64,000 nt of DNA from positions 12,822,721 through 12,886,720 of the forward strand of contig CM055097.1 in NCBI GenBank assembly GCA_029204225.1, read 5' to 3'. Below the pieces are notes generated by a model. That model saw nothing but the letters and a program-made list of their open reading frames with translations. It had not been told where the DNA came from and did no database searches. Below are positions 35,326 to 47,933 of this stretch, in pieces. The stretch is from Diphasiastrum complanatum (taxonomy: Eukaryota; Streptophyta; Lycopodiopsida; Lycopodiales; Lycopodiaceae). Both the position numbers and the translations under genes were made by a program. Numbering within the stretch: position 1 is the stretch's first letter; each line of letters starts with the position of its first letter.

Positions 35326-35863
35326 TGCTCAGGAGTATGGACAATAGTGCATGACATACCTTACTCTGTAAGGGTCACCTGGGTTAGTATAGCATGGATT
35401 TGCTCTGACACCAGCACACGTGTCCACACCAAGTCTTTTGGCTAAGTAAAACTGTGATGGTTAAAACTTTTCATACTCTTCTTTGTTTAAAACGAACTGA
35501 TATGGACCAATTGCTTGTAAGCTGATCAGCATGGCACTCGCCCTGATATGGTGATGTAACGGCTTGGCCTATCGCTAAAACAATGTTTGATTGGGAAGAT
35601 TGGACTAAGTTTTAAAATGCTATTCAAAGCTGTTAAGTAGTATAACTTCTTTTGGACATGAATAACAATTGATGCTCAGCTATGACACTTGTCTTTCTCA
35701 CTAAACTAACTCGTGCGATTTTGCTTTGTGGGATGGTGGCAGGTATCAGCTGAACGTCTTGAAAGCGGTTATGTTTTATGGTGCTTTATAGTATTGTATT
35801 TTACTTTTCAGCTATATTTTACCTTGTTGGATTATGAATAAAGGCTTTAAAAGATTTTAGTCT
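35326..35863 (+). repeat. Direct terminal repeat, right copy
   Basis: Same start and end as 29674-30211. Differences include CATGACATACC for TGTGACATATC. A (CT)n tract and the LTR-like block follow about 30 bp later. Confidence 0.85.
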
Positions 35864-35888
35864 TGCTTTGTCAAGAGGAACTAAGTGC

Positions 35889-36413
<525 letters not shown>

Positions 36414-36699
36414 CTCTAAAAAAGGCCCTTTATTACCCATCCATGATTCAAGTAAGATTAGTTCAAAACTGATGGATTGTCAAGTAGATTGAGATACTTG
36501 CATGATTTGTGAAACTTCCATTGGAGTGAATGAGATTCGAACGAACTATAATAAAAAGGTGAGTTTTTGCTTATCCATCCAAGCTATCTACAATGCATGG
36601 AATGCAGATGGCTTGTTATTGCCACAATTGGGTTACAAATGTTAGAAAAAGTTGTATTAGACCCTAATATCCTTTTTTAAACCTCCTTCACCTAGTTAG

Positions 36700-37750
36700 C
36701 ATTATTTTAGAAAAAAATGGTAGTGGATCCAAGCTCTGTCCACCTAATCAAAAAGTCAATTACAAAAAAAAAGCTTATTAAAAAGTTATCATAATAGATT
36801 ATTATTATCGGTACAAGTGGCCATATTGTAGTCACCTTCTCATGCTTCTCTGCACTCTCGACCCTCATCCATGCGTGTTGATTCAATTTTGCATTCAAGG
36901 ATAACTCTAGATTCATGACGACCATTATTCCTTGTCTGCAAGCATTTGAAGCAGCTTGCTTGATGCGACATTCACTCTCAAAATGTCCATCCTTGCCACA
37001 GTAGTAAAATGGCCCCTTTTTCTTCGCATCTCCTCCTTGATTTCGAAATCCTCCTCTTGGATTTTTTGCATGTTGTTAATTGCCATGTTGATCTCCTTGT
37101 GCTTGTAATTGTAGTCTATTTTCGGCAATCTTGATGGAAATTGCCTCTCCCTTTGAATTTTCCGCGACCCCTTCCTCTCAGCAAATTTAAAGATGCCGCA
37201 AGTGCTTGATCACTATTTTTTGATCCTTTCACATGCCCCTTGCACGTCACTTCCTCTTGAAGTAGGATTCTTGAGAATTCCATCATTGTTATCAAGAGAT
37301 ACATGTAAGAAGGAGGAAAAAGTGTTCATCATAATGCTTATGATATCCATGTCAGAGATTATCTCATTCACAGTTCCCAATTCATCTCACAATTCCTTGA
37401 GACTTGTAAGAAAGCTGGTGGTTGATTCCGATTCGTCATCCGATGCTATGCAATTTTTGCTTTAAGAAGAGGACTCTTGTAGCATTCCAAACTTCATACA
37501 TTGATTGTAGAATGGCCCAAGCTTCACTTGGTGTGGTTGTGGATGAAATATGGAGAATGATATGATCCTGGACACTCATATTGATCATTTCCATTACCTT
37601 GGTAGCATGCCTATCAAGAGATGGGACCCAACAAAATCTATGCGTTGATCTAAGAGAAATCTGGACCAAAGATTTGAAGTGCCCTTGAACTTGTGGAGTA
37701 CCTCCTTCAATGCAACGAAGTGCGTTGGTATAACTAGGTGTCACCACCTT
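36700..37750 (-). pseudogene. gag: Copia gag with damaged zinc knuckle
   Basis: On the minus strand the capsid part reads HILHISSTTTPSEAWAILQS, YEVWNATRVLFLKQKLHSI, then in a second frame TSFLTSLKELGDELGTVNEI. A basic Gly/Arg stretch RGRGRGKFKGRGNF follows. The zinc knuckle near 36970-37020 reads FYYCGKDGHFESEC; the usual first Cys is Phe. The gag is followed at once by unrelated DNA, so pol is missing. Confidence 0.8.
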
Positions 37751-37820
37751 TGTACACTATAGGTTTCAGCCTCTTTGGGCGCACGAACAATTATGACCAG
37801 AGAGAGGAGATGGCCAAACG

Positions 37821-37998
<178 letters not shown>

Positions 37999-38711
37999 AA
38001 AAAATGCTCATTAAAACTCTATTTTTGATCAAATCAAGCTCAAATTTTCGTTGTGGATCCCTTGGCTGTGGGTGCCCTCCTCCTATTGATCCTTTCAAGC
38101 CCTTAGTTTCCAAAAACCATGCACCATATTTGCCAATAGAATCATTCATAAAAATGCTAAAAAAAAACACTATTGTCTTAGAGATGGATTATTCTCTCTG
38201 ATCTTGGCTTGAAACCTTAGTATGAATGCTTCTCTATGGGCGCCCTATACTAGTGAGCTATGTATGAAGTCTCTTCAGCTAACTCTCTATGGTTTTTAGA
38301 CACTAACCATGTTTCTCCATAATTTCCAACTTCTTCCTCACTTAAAATTGTTAGACTTTGAATGCTTACTGCACCCAAGCCTCTTAGCATTATCACAAAT
38401 TGTCTCACGGGCACCTTCTTAGCATTGTGTAGGTACTCTTGAGGCTTTACAACACCTAATTTGGTCAAGAAATAATGAAGCTATGATATGTCAAATTTCG
38501 ATACCTCGGAAAAGCTCAAAAAATGAAGTTTTTGTAACTTTCTCATATCTCATCCAATTTTCGCTCTGCATGATCTCACATAACCTTTCTCCAAGATATT
38601 AGGATGAAGATGAGGTTTTCCACCAGTGATTTGAAGCTCTCAAACCTGCAAACAATCTTGACAAGGCTTTTTTCTTCCACCTTCGACTCTTGCAGTGTTT
38701 AGCGAAACCAT

Positions 38712-38723
38712 GCTATGATACCA
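38712..38723 (-). other. Primer-binding site, initiator-Met type (minus strand)
   Basis: On the minus strand TGGTATCATAGC differs by one base from the copia consensus TGGTATCAGAGC. It lies about 960 bp upstream of the gag at 37750, in the same orientation. Confidence 0.6.
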
Positions 38724-39114
38724 AACTGTGGAAATGGAGACTACAAATACATGAATCTCTTCCTCATGACTTACAACCATCTAGCACTTTTCCTACTCTA
38801 ATAGTGATCTCACAATAGTGGAAGCAACAATACACTGTAGAAGGAGAGTGTTCGCGAACCGTTCGTCTTCGTCTGCTTTGACTTTCGTGTTCGCGAACCG
38901 TTCGTCTTCGTTTCCTTTGACTTTCATGTTTGCAAAACTTTTCGTGCTTCGTGTCTCCAGATATTTGAGTTCGCGAATGTCTTCGTCGGGCTGAGGGCTG
39001 AAAGCTAGCAAGGCTTTGTAATTAGAAACGTTTTGTTTCTTCAACTCCCTCTCAAAGCATGATAGCTTTACGATCCCGAGACTGATCCTTTGTCTCTCAA
39101 AGAGTCCTTAGTTC

Positions 39115-40190
39115 AAGGCTTTAGTGAAGATGTCAGCAACCATGTCTCTCATTCTGATGAAGGTGGTCTGCAGCATCTTCTTCTCAATTAGATCTCTGAT
39201 CAAGTGGTACTTGATCGCAATGTGCTTCGTCCTAGAATGGAACACGGGATCTTTCGTCAGGTGTATTGCAGAGGAACACCAGACTTGCCTGTTCTATTCT
39301 GGATGAATGCGACTATAGCTACTGCTTCAGCCCACAGTGCCTTGGAGCTTTTGAGTAGGCCATCATGCATCTGGTTGCTTCCAATAGGGTCATGTTCTTT
39401 CGTTCAACAACACCATTGTGTTGCGGTGTGTAGGCTTCAGTTCTTTTGTGAATGATGCCATGATCATTGCAGAAGTCAGTGAAGCGATTCGAAATGTATT
39501 CGCCACTTTGATCTATTCTGATCTGCTTCACTTTGCTGCCTGTGCATCTTTCTGCCCAATTCACATATTCTGTGAATTTATCAAGTGCTTCAAATTTATT
39601 CTGAATGAAATACACTCTGGCAAATTTGTTATAATCTCGATGAAGGTTATGTAATACTTAGAATTTCCTACTGAGATCACGTTGAATGATCCGCAGATGT
39701 TAGAGTGCACTAGCTCCGAAATCTTTGTCGTTCTATAGGAGTCTTTGATGAATGGTGTGTGTGACATCTTTCCCTTCAAACATGCATCACAGGTGGTCGA
39801 ATTGGTTGCATTCGAGATGCTAACCCCTATTATTGCTCCATGATGGCTTGTCTGGTAAAGTGTCATTGAATTCATGTGGCAGAGTCTTCTGTGCCACAGA
39901 GTGTATGGTGAGTCGTCATGATTCTGATGCACCTGATCTGCAGGTAGGCATACCTTCAGATCATATAGGTTCTCTTTCCTTCTGCCTTGAGCGATGAGAG
40001 TACTGGTACTGGCATCAATCATGTTGCATGCTTCGTCAGAAAACATCACACGCATCCCGACATCTACTATTCTTGCTACAAAGAGCAAGTCTTGTTGTAG
40101 AGTAGGCACAAACAGAATGTCTTTGAGTCGTCTGTCTCTGCCATTGGTGTTGAGCCATAGTGAACAATATCGTTCACTTGATGTCTAGAT
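39115..40190 (-). pseudogene. Copia integrase fused to an RNase H tail, reverse transcriptase deleted
   Basis: On the minus strand: TLWHRRLCHMNSMTLYQ (gag-pre-integrase zinc region) near 39890, CDACLKGKMSHTPF, then a core with IRIDQSGEYISNRFTDFC, YTPQHNGVVERKN and TLLEATRCMM. After AVAIVAFIQN at about 39310 the frame jumps to DPVFHSRTKHIAIKYHLIRD and DMVADIFTKAL, the end of RNase H. The whole reverse transcriptase and most of RNase H are gone by an internal deletion near 39260-39300. Confidence 0.85.
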
Positions 40191-40223
40191 CCATTTCCAT
40201 CGCTATGAATCTTGAGGGATCTG

Positions 40224-40904
40224 TGTTAAAAATTCACAATTCTAGCTTGACTAGTTTTGGTCATATGACTTGTAAATAGTTAGATGGTCATGATGTGGCT
40301 TGTCACACGTGCCAAATAGCATAGGATTCCATTTATAAGGATGTTCTCAAGTAGACCTAAGTGTTAGAACCTTTGGAATGAGTCCAAATTATGCTTAGAT
40401 ACAAGGGAGAAAAAATAGGAGCTATTTCTGGTAATTTTTGCATTGTTGAGTGATCTCCAAGATTCCAACCCTAACTTGGTAGGGATGAAAGATCCACCAA
40501 AATTAGAATTAGGGATAGGTTTAGGGATACTCATACCTGCCCAAAACCGTGATGGATCATGTATATATAGGTGATGATATCTCACCAAAATCAATCAAGC
40601 AATTTCATGATTTTTCTCTCATAATGGTGCAATTGCTCTCTATGTTCACAATTGTTTGAGTACTTGTGATTACTAATGATTATAGGATTGAATGTAGGTC
40701 TGGTGTACAGTACTCAGATTGTGGGAGGCCGTACTTTCACACGTGTGAACCCTTCTTCAAGGATTTGGGCCATTTAGTGAGGTTCAAGAATAGATTTTTG
40801 ATGGATTTTGATGGTTCAACTTGTGCTAGTCTTATGAAATCATAATCTATTGTTTCCCTCATCATTTCAAGTGTTTTAGTATCGTTATTTGCTGTAATTT
40901 TCAC
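40224..40904 (+). mobile_element. Copia LTR, plus orientation, nested
   Basis: It starts TGTTAAAAATTCAC and ends AATTTTCACA, immediately followed by a perfect initiator-Met primer site. It lies between the integrase (ending at 40190) and the gag (from 41036) of a minus-strand copia element. It is therefore a nested insertion, later cut off near 41045. Confidence 0.75.
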
Positions 40905-40905
40905 A

Positions 40906-40918
40906 TGGTATCAGAGCC
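40906..40918 (+). other. Primer-binding site, initiator-Met type
   Basis: TGGTATCAGAGCC is an exact copia primer-binding site directly after the LTR end. Confidence 0.9.
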
Positions 40919-41035
40919 TAAAGGCTGAAATGAGCTAAATCCTTGGTTTTCATTCAATTTGATCACAATTTTTGATCTAAATCTTGTGTAGATTGGATCT
41001 TAGCATCTAGTATTGATTCTAGAACTCAAAGAGAG

Positions 41036-41607
41036 TCAAATACATTGGAGATTGGTGTGTGACTTCATTTGCAGGTGTAGTGACAAAAACAGATCCTTTA
41101 TTTTTCTTACGAAAGAAGTGAGGTCTTTTCCATCCCACTGCAAATTCGTCAACTGATCTTCCAGCATCATGATTTGACTTCTTGATTTCATCTGGAATCT
41201 GGTGAGTAATGCATCCCACATCTTCTTAGCTTTGGAGAGTATAGCCAGGTCAGGTGTGAAACTATCTTCGATGGAAGATGATAGCAAGGCTACTTCCTTG
41301 TCGTTTTTCTCCCTCCATTCACATAGCTCCTTGCCTGTTGTTGTAGGCATTTCTTCTGTGCCATCCACCCAGGGAAATAGTCCTTCGCCCTTGAGTATCA
41401 AAGATGTCTTAACTTTTCAGGCTAGAAAGTTAGATTCTGAAGAATCAAGTATTGTGCAGATCTTGCTCTGCATGCTGCTAATTGAAGCCATTGCTTCTTG
41501 GAGTCTTTTCTCTTGTTGATGGTTGTTAGTTTGAATGCTTGGCCTCCTGGATCTGCTAGCTTCTTGGCTATGTCAGAATATGACAAGATGACCTGCACTG
41601 ATACCAC
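41036..41607 (-). pseudogene. gag: Copia gag, 5' part
   Basis: On the minus strand: GEGLFPWVDGTEEMP, ELCEWREKNDKEVALLSSSI, KKMWDALLTRFQMKSRSQIM, LQWDGKDLTSFVRKIKDLF. This is a copia gag with its usual WxE/KxN and MW..L patterns. A stop separates it from the upstream frame (41607-41422), which may be leader or gag start. It is the 5' part of the same element as the integrase at 39115-40190, the two now separated by the plus-strand LTR. Confidence 0.8.
41592..41606 (-). other. Primer-binding site, initiator-Met type (minus strand)
   Basis: TGGTATCAGTGCAGG on the minus strand differs by one base from TGGTATCAGAGC. It joins directly to the LTR at 41607 and upward. Confidence 0.8.
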
Positions 41608-41742
41608 TGATGAAAATCAGATTCGCGATTTGGATTTCGCAGTCGTGAAGCTTTCACGAAGGAACCACGATGCTCTTGCGACTCGGATGGAGTTCAGATG
41701 CGATCGCTGGACACTGCCAGCTAAATCACTCCTACAATCCTC
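41607..41742 (-). repeat. Copia LTR end, left arm of an inverted pair
   Basis: The minus-strand sequence (for example CTGAACTCCATCCGAGTCGC and GTGGTTCCTTCGTGAAAGC) recurs on the plus strand at 42193-42326. Two LTR pieces of one family thus face each other with about 450 bp between. Confidence 0.75.
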
Positions 41743-42192
41743 TAGAATGTAGTCAGGCATTGCTGATCTACGTTTATAAAATTAATGCAGCATTCAACAT
41801 AGTTTCAACCAAGGTGCAAAATTAAAATGAACAAGAAAACTCAAACATATGAATAACAACAGACGCATTTGCATTTCAGATCAGACACAACAAGAAAAAT
41901 TATCTGTATTGATCTTCCTCTGATTTTTTCAAGCACTGCATGCATATCCACGTAGTGCATTGGCGTGGGAGAAACACGGTTCTCTCACAAGTAATCGTCT
42001 CACTTTACTAGTGGACAGTTGGATCTCTATAGATCCTGATCACGGAGCTCGTCGAGCTCGTAGGCAGACTTGTTGTCTGTATTTTTGTCTTGATTGCTTA
42101 CTAGCATCAGACTACTACATTACATTATATGTGTATTTTGTTGATCTATATGTCAAGTATCATCTAGTAAGTATGGTCGCTCTATGTAAATC

Positions 42193-42326
42193 TGAGATTA
42201 GAGTGATTCAGTTGGCAATGTCCATCGATTGCATCTGAACTCCATCTGAGTCGCAAGAGGATCGTGGTTCCTTCGCGAAAGCTTCGCGACTGTGAAATCC
42301 AAATCGTGATTCTGATTCTCATCATT
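42193..42326 (+). repeat. Copia LTR end, right arm of an inverted pair
   Basis: Complement of 41607-41742. Shared text includes TCGCAAGAG, ATCGTGGTTCCTTCG and GCGAAATCCAAATCG-like phrases. No coding follows it on the right. Confidence 0.75.
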
Positions 42327-42769
42327 GCAAGTAATCTATGAATCCAAAAATACACCAAGGCTTCTCTGTTCATAAATTCTATCACTGAGGATATGTGAAA
42401 CGTGGCTAGATGGTTTCTTTTTCTAGTTTCGGGTTATATCTGCCCGTTACCAAGCTATTGGGCATTTTGATTATTATCTTCTTAATACATTGCTCAGATC
42501 AGACAGAAAAGGTTTGATTCTCGTTGTAGTATATGTTTTAAATCCAGCCTATCAATGGATTCTCATATCTCAAGAAACATGCAAGTCAAAAACGTTCATC
42601 TAAAGATCAGCATGCAACTCATATGAACTCCAAACAGATCTAACTTCTACCTACTGTAAAGTGACTGGAAAACCGTTCAAGAATCTCATATTAATCTAAG
42701 GCATCAAACAAAAATGAAAAGCAAGAAAACAAAAAACTAATTAACAAGCCTTACAAGTGCATGCATCAA

Positions 42770-43030
42770 GAAATGCCCATTTCTTGATCTCTGAACTTCT
42801 CAAGAACATCAAGAACTGAAGAGTAGAAGAATATGCAAGATCTATGCCACTACTTCAGCCTATCTAGTTTACTTGAAAGCTTGATTCTAATCTAGAGCAA
42901 GAAAGCAAGAAATTAATCCACTCTACTTCCACAAAACATAATGAAGAGATCAAGAAATTTACTCTTATTCCACAACCACTCAAAGAGATAAATGTGCAAG
43001 CTCATAATAGAATCACTCAAGAAAGCCATT
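42770..43030 (-). repeat. Dispersed repeat R3, copy 2 (inverted)
   Basis: The complement of 14090-14350, with shared CAAGAACATCAAGAACT and AGATCTATGCCAC-like phrases. Confidence 0.65.
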
Positions 43031-43170
43031 TTGAATAAGGAGCTTCAAGAATGCCACAACTAGTGGAAGATCTTCTCTATTCAATTCAAGAGAATGACAT
43101 TACAAGTAAAAGCTCCCTCACAAGAGAGGGGGGCCTTAAATAAGCCAATGAGCTGCCTAGGTGGAGCCTT

Positions 43171-43290
43171 GTTGGATTATTCTCCTACTAATCGACTAAT
43201 CGACATTTTACTCTTCATCTAGACCTGCAGATTTCCTCGTGTTTTTACACAGTCTACATAACTACTCGGAATCGGCTCACAGTGTCGGCA
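43171..43290 (+). repeat. Dispersed repeat R1, copy 2
   Basis: Matches 13575-13690: TGTTGGATTATTCTCCT, ACTAATCGACTAATCG, then TTTTTACACAGTCT. Confidence 0.7.
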
Positions 43291-43559
43291 TTTTTGGGAT
43301 TTTTGCCTTTCGGGATTTTCTCTCACTTTGGCTTTTTCGCAAAATTCCAAATGCCATAAATATTAAGGAAATGACTTTGACGAAAACCTTCGCACTTTTC
43401 ACATTTTTTGCATTTTTCTCCTGTGACAGTTTACGTTCATTTCTGCAGAGTCACAGTTGACATTCAAATCTACAGACAGACTGTTAACGACCAAAGCCAC
43501 CGGCCTGCATTAATTCATCAGCAAGTAATTTTTGCTACAATATATAGCAGGGCTTGATG

Positions 43560-44250
43560 GTCTGTGTAAAATGCAAAGGTTTGGCCTAGAAAATAGTGTC
43601 ACAATTGTTGTACGGCGTAGACCATGGCCAGAGCTTCACGTTCGGTTGTTGTATAGTTTACTTCAGCAGGCACCACTTGTCTGCTCAAGAAACATATTGG
43701 AAAATCTTTGTTATACTCGCCCAGTTGTGCTAGGATACCGCCAATAGCATACTTACTTGCGTTAGTATGCACATGGAATTCCTTCATGTAATATGGGGAA
43801 TGGAGTATAGGTGTGGTGGTGAGTGTTGTTTTTAGTTCCTCAAAAGCTTTTATTCTTTCCTCGGTCCACCTAGGGTCAACTACAACTAAATAAATGAGCC
43901 ATGCCTTGCCAACATAGTCGATTATGAAGATGCGGTAGTAGTTAGTATGGTCTAGAAAAATGTATACTTCCTTCACTGTCACTGGTAAGGGCGATAACCT
44001 TGAGTTTGGAAGGATCGGTAGAAATACTGTCCTTCGAGATGATATGTCTGAGAACAACCCCATGGATTTTTCAGATTTGGCACTTGTCAGGGTTTAGTGA
44101 TATTTCAAATCGTCAACAACAAATGAAGATCTTTTCAAATGCTTCGAGGTGTTTTTCTATGGAAGAATGCACCCCCAGATTATCAAGATAAATCTCGACG
44201 ATGCGGTGAAGCAAATCTATTATCACATAGCATTGTTTTGAGAAGAACAC
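43560..44250 (-). pseudogene. Ty3/gypsy reverse transcriptase end plus RNase H
   Basis: On the minus strand: FEISLNPDKCQI, then ISTDPSKLKVIALT, a decayed connection, then ERIKAFEELKTTLTTTPILH, FHVHTNASKYAIGGILAQ, ICFLSRQVVPAEVNYTTTER and EALAMVYAVQQL, followed by HYFLGQTFAFYTDHQALLYI. This order is the standard gypsy reverse transcriptase to RNase H transition. The DAS box reads NAS. Several stops are present. No LTR or integrase is attached. Confidence 0.88.
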
Positions 44251-44641
44251 GACTCTATGTACATTCAAATTTTATTTCTTCACGACTAAATAATCAATGT
44301 TCCAGTAATTTAGGTCGTGTATGTCATGTTGAATGCCCATTTTACTCATGTTCAGATTGATTCTTGCTTGTAGATAAACTTAACTAAATACGCTTTCGCA
44401 AAGCTAATTTTAAATCAATCCACTTCATGCATGGCTATGGAATTCACCATAAAGATCTAGCAACTTTGAAAGCTGTGATGTCGAAGTCAGTCTAAATCTG
44501 ATAGACGTGGTTTCATGCACCGAGGAGTACTCATCCCTGTTGCGGCGCATTTCTCCCGACATGGTATCATTTAAAGTGGATATAGCGCTTACATTATCGG
44601 AACGATTGTTCTGATAAAGAGTAGACACGTACTACAACTGT

Positions 44642-45320
44642 TTGCACTCATATAATCTACTATCTGCATACACTCATCCTGAACTTTCGAATGGATTCGC
44701 AATCACCTTCTGCTTTAATGTAGCAGAACTCAATGGTTCGAATTACCACTTACGGAAAATAGTTGCTCGAACCAAACTACTTCCCAGTGTCGATGAGCAA
44801 GCCATTTCCAAGTGGAAGCTCAGGGATGGCAAGGCTTTCGCCTTGATCACCCTTAACATCTTTAACACATACATTGGTCATATCAGATAAGCCCAATATT
44901 CGAAAGAAACTTGGGACATATTGAGCACACTTTACGAAGTGAGAGATGTCACTTCAAAGCTGCATCTGAGGAGAAGATTAGTCTCACTCATAATGTTAGA
45001 AGGTGATTATGTTCGTAATCTCATTAATCAATTCAAAACTCTGTTAGAGCAAATGGCAGCAATAGGTTCAATGATCGCAGACTCTGACGCTGTAATGACC
45101 TTATTGTCTAGTCTTCCGTCCTCATATGAAAATTGGGTGATGATGATTTTCACACACTTAGGTATTACAATGTCTAGAGTCATAATTATGTTGCTGCAGG
45201 AAGAGACAAGAATGAATGGAACATCTCCTTCCTTCATCAACGACTCACAGACATTATTCTCAAGGAAGAACACTAGGAAGCAACAAAAGAAAAAAGTTGT
45301 CAAACAGATTGACGACAATT
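44642..45320 (+). pseudogene. gag: Copia gag
   Basis: The first frame has VAELNGSNYHLRKIVARTKL and ISKWKLRDGKAFALITLNIF. After a stop at 44888 a second reads LHLRRRLVSLIMLEGDYVRN, SDAVMTLLSSLPSSYENWV and a basic end. Downstream near 45370-45410 the zinc-knuckle region FCKYCKRTNQEIQDWW keeps the first CxxC but has lost the His and final Cys. Confidence 0.8.
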
Positions 45321-45549
45321 AGAAACAGTCACAGAAGGCCCAAACTCTGCAACTTGCTCAGAACAAGAAGAGACTTTTCTGCAAGTACTGCAAGAGGACG
45401 AACCAAGAAATCCAAGATTGGTGGATCTTGAAGTTCAACCATGACAAGAAGTAGCCAGAACAACAAGCCCATGCGGCCAACACAAAGCAGAAAGTCCAAG
45501 ATGACGACGACGAGCAGGAGGCCTTCATGGTGAACCATCACCATGTTGA

Positions 45550-46650
45550 AAATTAGAGGAGTGGTTCCTCGATTCTGGAGCAATGCAACACATGACAAGC
45601 CATCAAGAATGATTTATTGACTATTCAGCCTACAACACCAAGAAGTTTGTTCACCTTGGAGATAGCAACTCACACAGAATCGAAGGTGAAGGTACCGTTA
45701 GACTGAATTTTCATAATGGATTGTCGAAGCTCATACCAAATGTATTGTATGTATCAAACCTGACAACAAATCTGTTGTCGGTTAGTCAAATTACAACTTT
45801 AGGACATAGGGTAGATTTTCAGACACATTCATGTCAAATTCTTAATAAAATCAAGAGAGTTCTTGCACTCGGAAAGAGACAAAGATATCTCTATAGGCTT
45901 AGTCTTTGTAACTTTGCGATTGATTGTGCTTTAAGTAGTTCAACATCTATCAATAAAGAATTGATTTGGCATTATAGACTTGGTCACCTTAATCATATGT
46001 CAATAGGTAACATGTCTAAGTGTTCTTAAGTTCTTGATTGAGACTATTGAATTTTCGACCCTCCTATCTGCCAAAGCTGTATCGTAGGAAAGCAAGCAAG
46101 AAGGCCATTTAAATCAAATCAAGAACATGTATCTAAAGATTTGTTGGACATAGTACATATGGATATATGTGGCCCAATGCAGACACCATCATTGCTTGGT
46201 GCTAAATTCTTTATTACATTCATAGATGACTACTCTAAAAGAACTGCTAGATATTTCTTGAAGCACAAATCTGAAGCCTTCTAGTTTTTCAAGAAATACA
46301 AAGAAAATGCAGAGTTGCAGACATGTAAACAAATCAAAGCTCTTAGGAGTGACAACGGCGATGAATACATCTCAAATGAATTCAAGCATTATTGCTCAAC
46401 CAATGGCATCAATTGATGTTTCCTATTCTCCGCAGTCGAATGGGCTGGCATAAAGGAAGAACGAAACTTAGTCGAGTCTACCAAATGCATGATAACCCAT
46501 GCTCATTGCCCAAATCATTCTGGAAACATGCTGTATTGACAACAACCTACATGCAAAACCGATGTATAACCAAAGGCCTCCCTGACAACAAAACCCCTCA
46601 TGAGGTTTGGACAAGATCCAAGCCTTCATCAGAAAGAAGCTAGATGAGCA
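45550..46650 (+). pseudogene. Copia protease and integrase
   Basis: The protease box reads LDSGAMQHMTSHQE near 45567. Then LIPNVLYVSNLTTNLLSVSQ leads to the integrase zinc region ELIWHYRLGHLNHMSIGNMS and CQSCIVGKQARRPF (about 46070). The core has HMDICGPMQTPS, FIDDYSKRTARYF, and LRSDNGDEYISNEF, then NRCITKGLPDNKTPHEVWTR. Stops occur near 46027, 46283 and 46413. The Asp, Asp pair of the catalytic triad is visible; the Glu region is damaged. Confidence 0.85.
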
Positions 46651-47049
46651 TTCTTTCTAGACAATTTTTGTTGGCTATTGTATTTTCAATTGAATGTATA
46701 GTTGTACAACATGGAGACTTGTAACGTTTTCACTAACATGGATGTGACTTTTATTGAAGATCAGTTTATTGACTTGAAGGGCAAGGACCAGATGCAGTCT
46801 ACACTTTCTGTCCTGACAACTGATGCATATCGAAATGCCATTTTGATTCCTTCAAGCAGTCACTCTTTATACAAACTCAAAAAATGATGATCAAGTTGCA
46901 ACTCAGAAGTAGTTGACATAGCCAACACAAAGTTGAATTTCGTAGCCAGAAACTTCAACAAGAAGATCAACAAAAATTTGAATTCAGCTTGTCCGATAAA
47001 CTGATGAGTTTGCTCACTACTCTATTCAGGAGCCAACCACAATTGAGAA

Positions 47050-47723
47050 AGCTATTTGGAAAGAAGTTATGGAAAATAAGTACAACTCAATATTGAGGAA
47101 TAACACATGGATTGTCACCAAGCCTCCCATCAAATAGAAAGATAATCGGCTGCAAATGGATCTTTAAGATCAAATACAAAGTAGATGGCAATATCGATAC
47201 AAGGAAAGCTTGACTCGTGGCAAGGGGATTTTCACAAATTTCCAGTTATATTGGCTACTTCAAAACTTTTAGCCCGGTTGTCAAGCACACTTCCATTGGA
47301 CTGCTATTATCATATGTTGCTGCAGCAGATCTTGAGATACACCATACGAATGTACAAACAACATTCCTCAAAGGAGTTATTGAGGAGGACATTTCCATGA
47401 TCCAACCAGAAGGCTACATCATCAATGGTCGAGAAGATCAGGTATGGAAACTCCATAAAACTTTGTACGATCTGAAACAATCATCCAAAGCATGGTTCCA
47501 TCGAATCAATACATTCTTGATCGAACATGGATTCGAATTAAGCTTTGCAGAGTGTAATGCATATTTCAAAGCTATTAATCGATTATTTGTCATCATCACA
47601 CTCTTTGTGGATGATACGTTTATGTTCAACAACAATATCGAACTGACAAAGGACACTATCCCAGTAGTTCAAGATGACAGATCTGGGAGAAGCGCATTAA
47701 TGTCTCGGGATTCAAATCCATAG
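47050..47723 (+). pseudogene. Copia reverse transcriptase
   Basis: After a broken start (WIVTKPPIK, stop) the frame reads LVARGFSQISSYIGYFKTFS, PVVKHTSIGLLLSYVAAADL, HTNVQTTFLKGVIEEDISM, WKLHKTLYDLKQSSKAWFHR and LFVDDTFMFNNN. The catalytic box is FVDD, a common variant of YVDD. The frame decays after 47660. Confidence 0.88.
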
Positions 47724-47933
47724 AGACAGAAGTGGAAGACTTTTCTACATCATCCAGCAAAGGTACTTCTATAATTTGCTAATGAAATTCAATTTCATGA
47801 ATCGCAAGCTTGTACATAATCCGATGGACCCATGTCAAAAAAATTTTAAGGGACAATGCCCTCAAACCAATGAGAAGAAGACCGAAATGGAGGGATATCC
47901 ATATCAATCAATTATCAGATCCTTGAGTATGCA

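Larger units (their letters stand above)
42330..43560. other. Repeat-derived stretch without a gene
   Basis: It contains R3 copy 2 in reverse (42770-43030) and R1 copy 2 (43171-43290). No frame is convincing. Confidence 0.55.
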
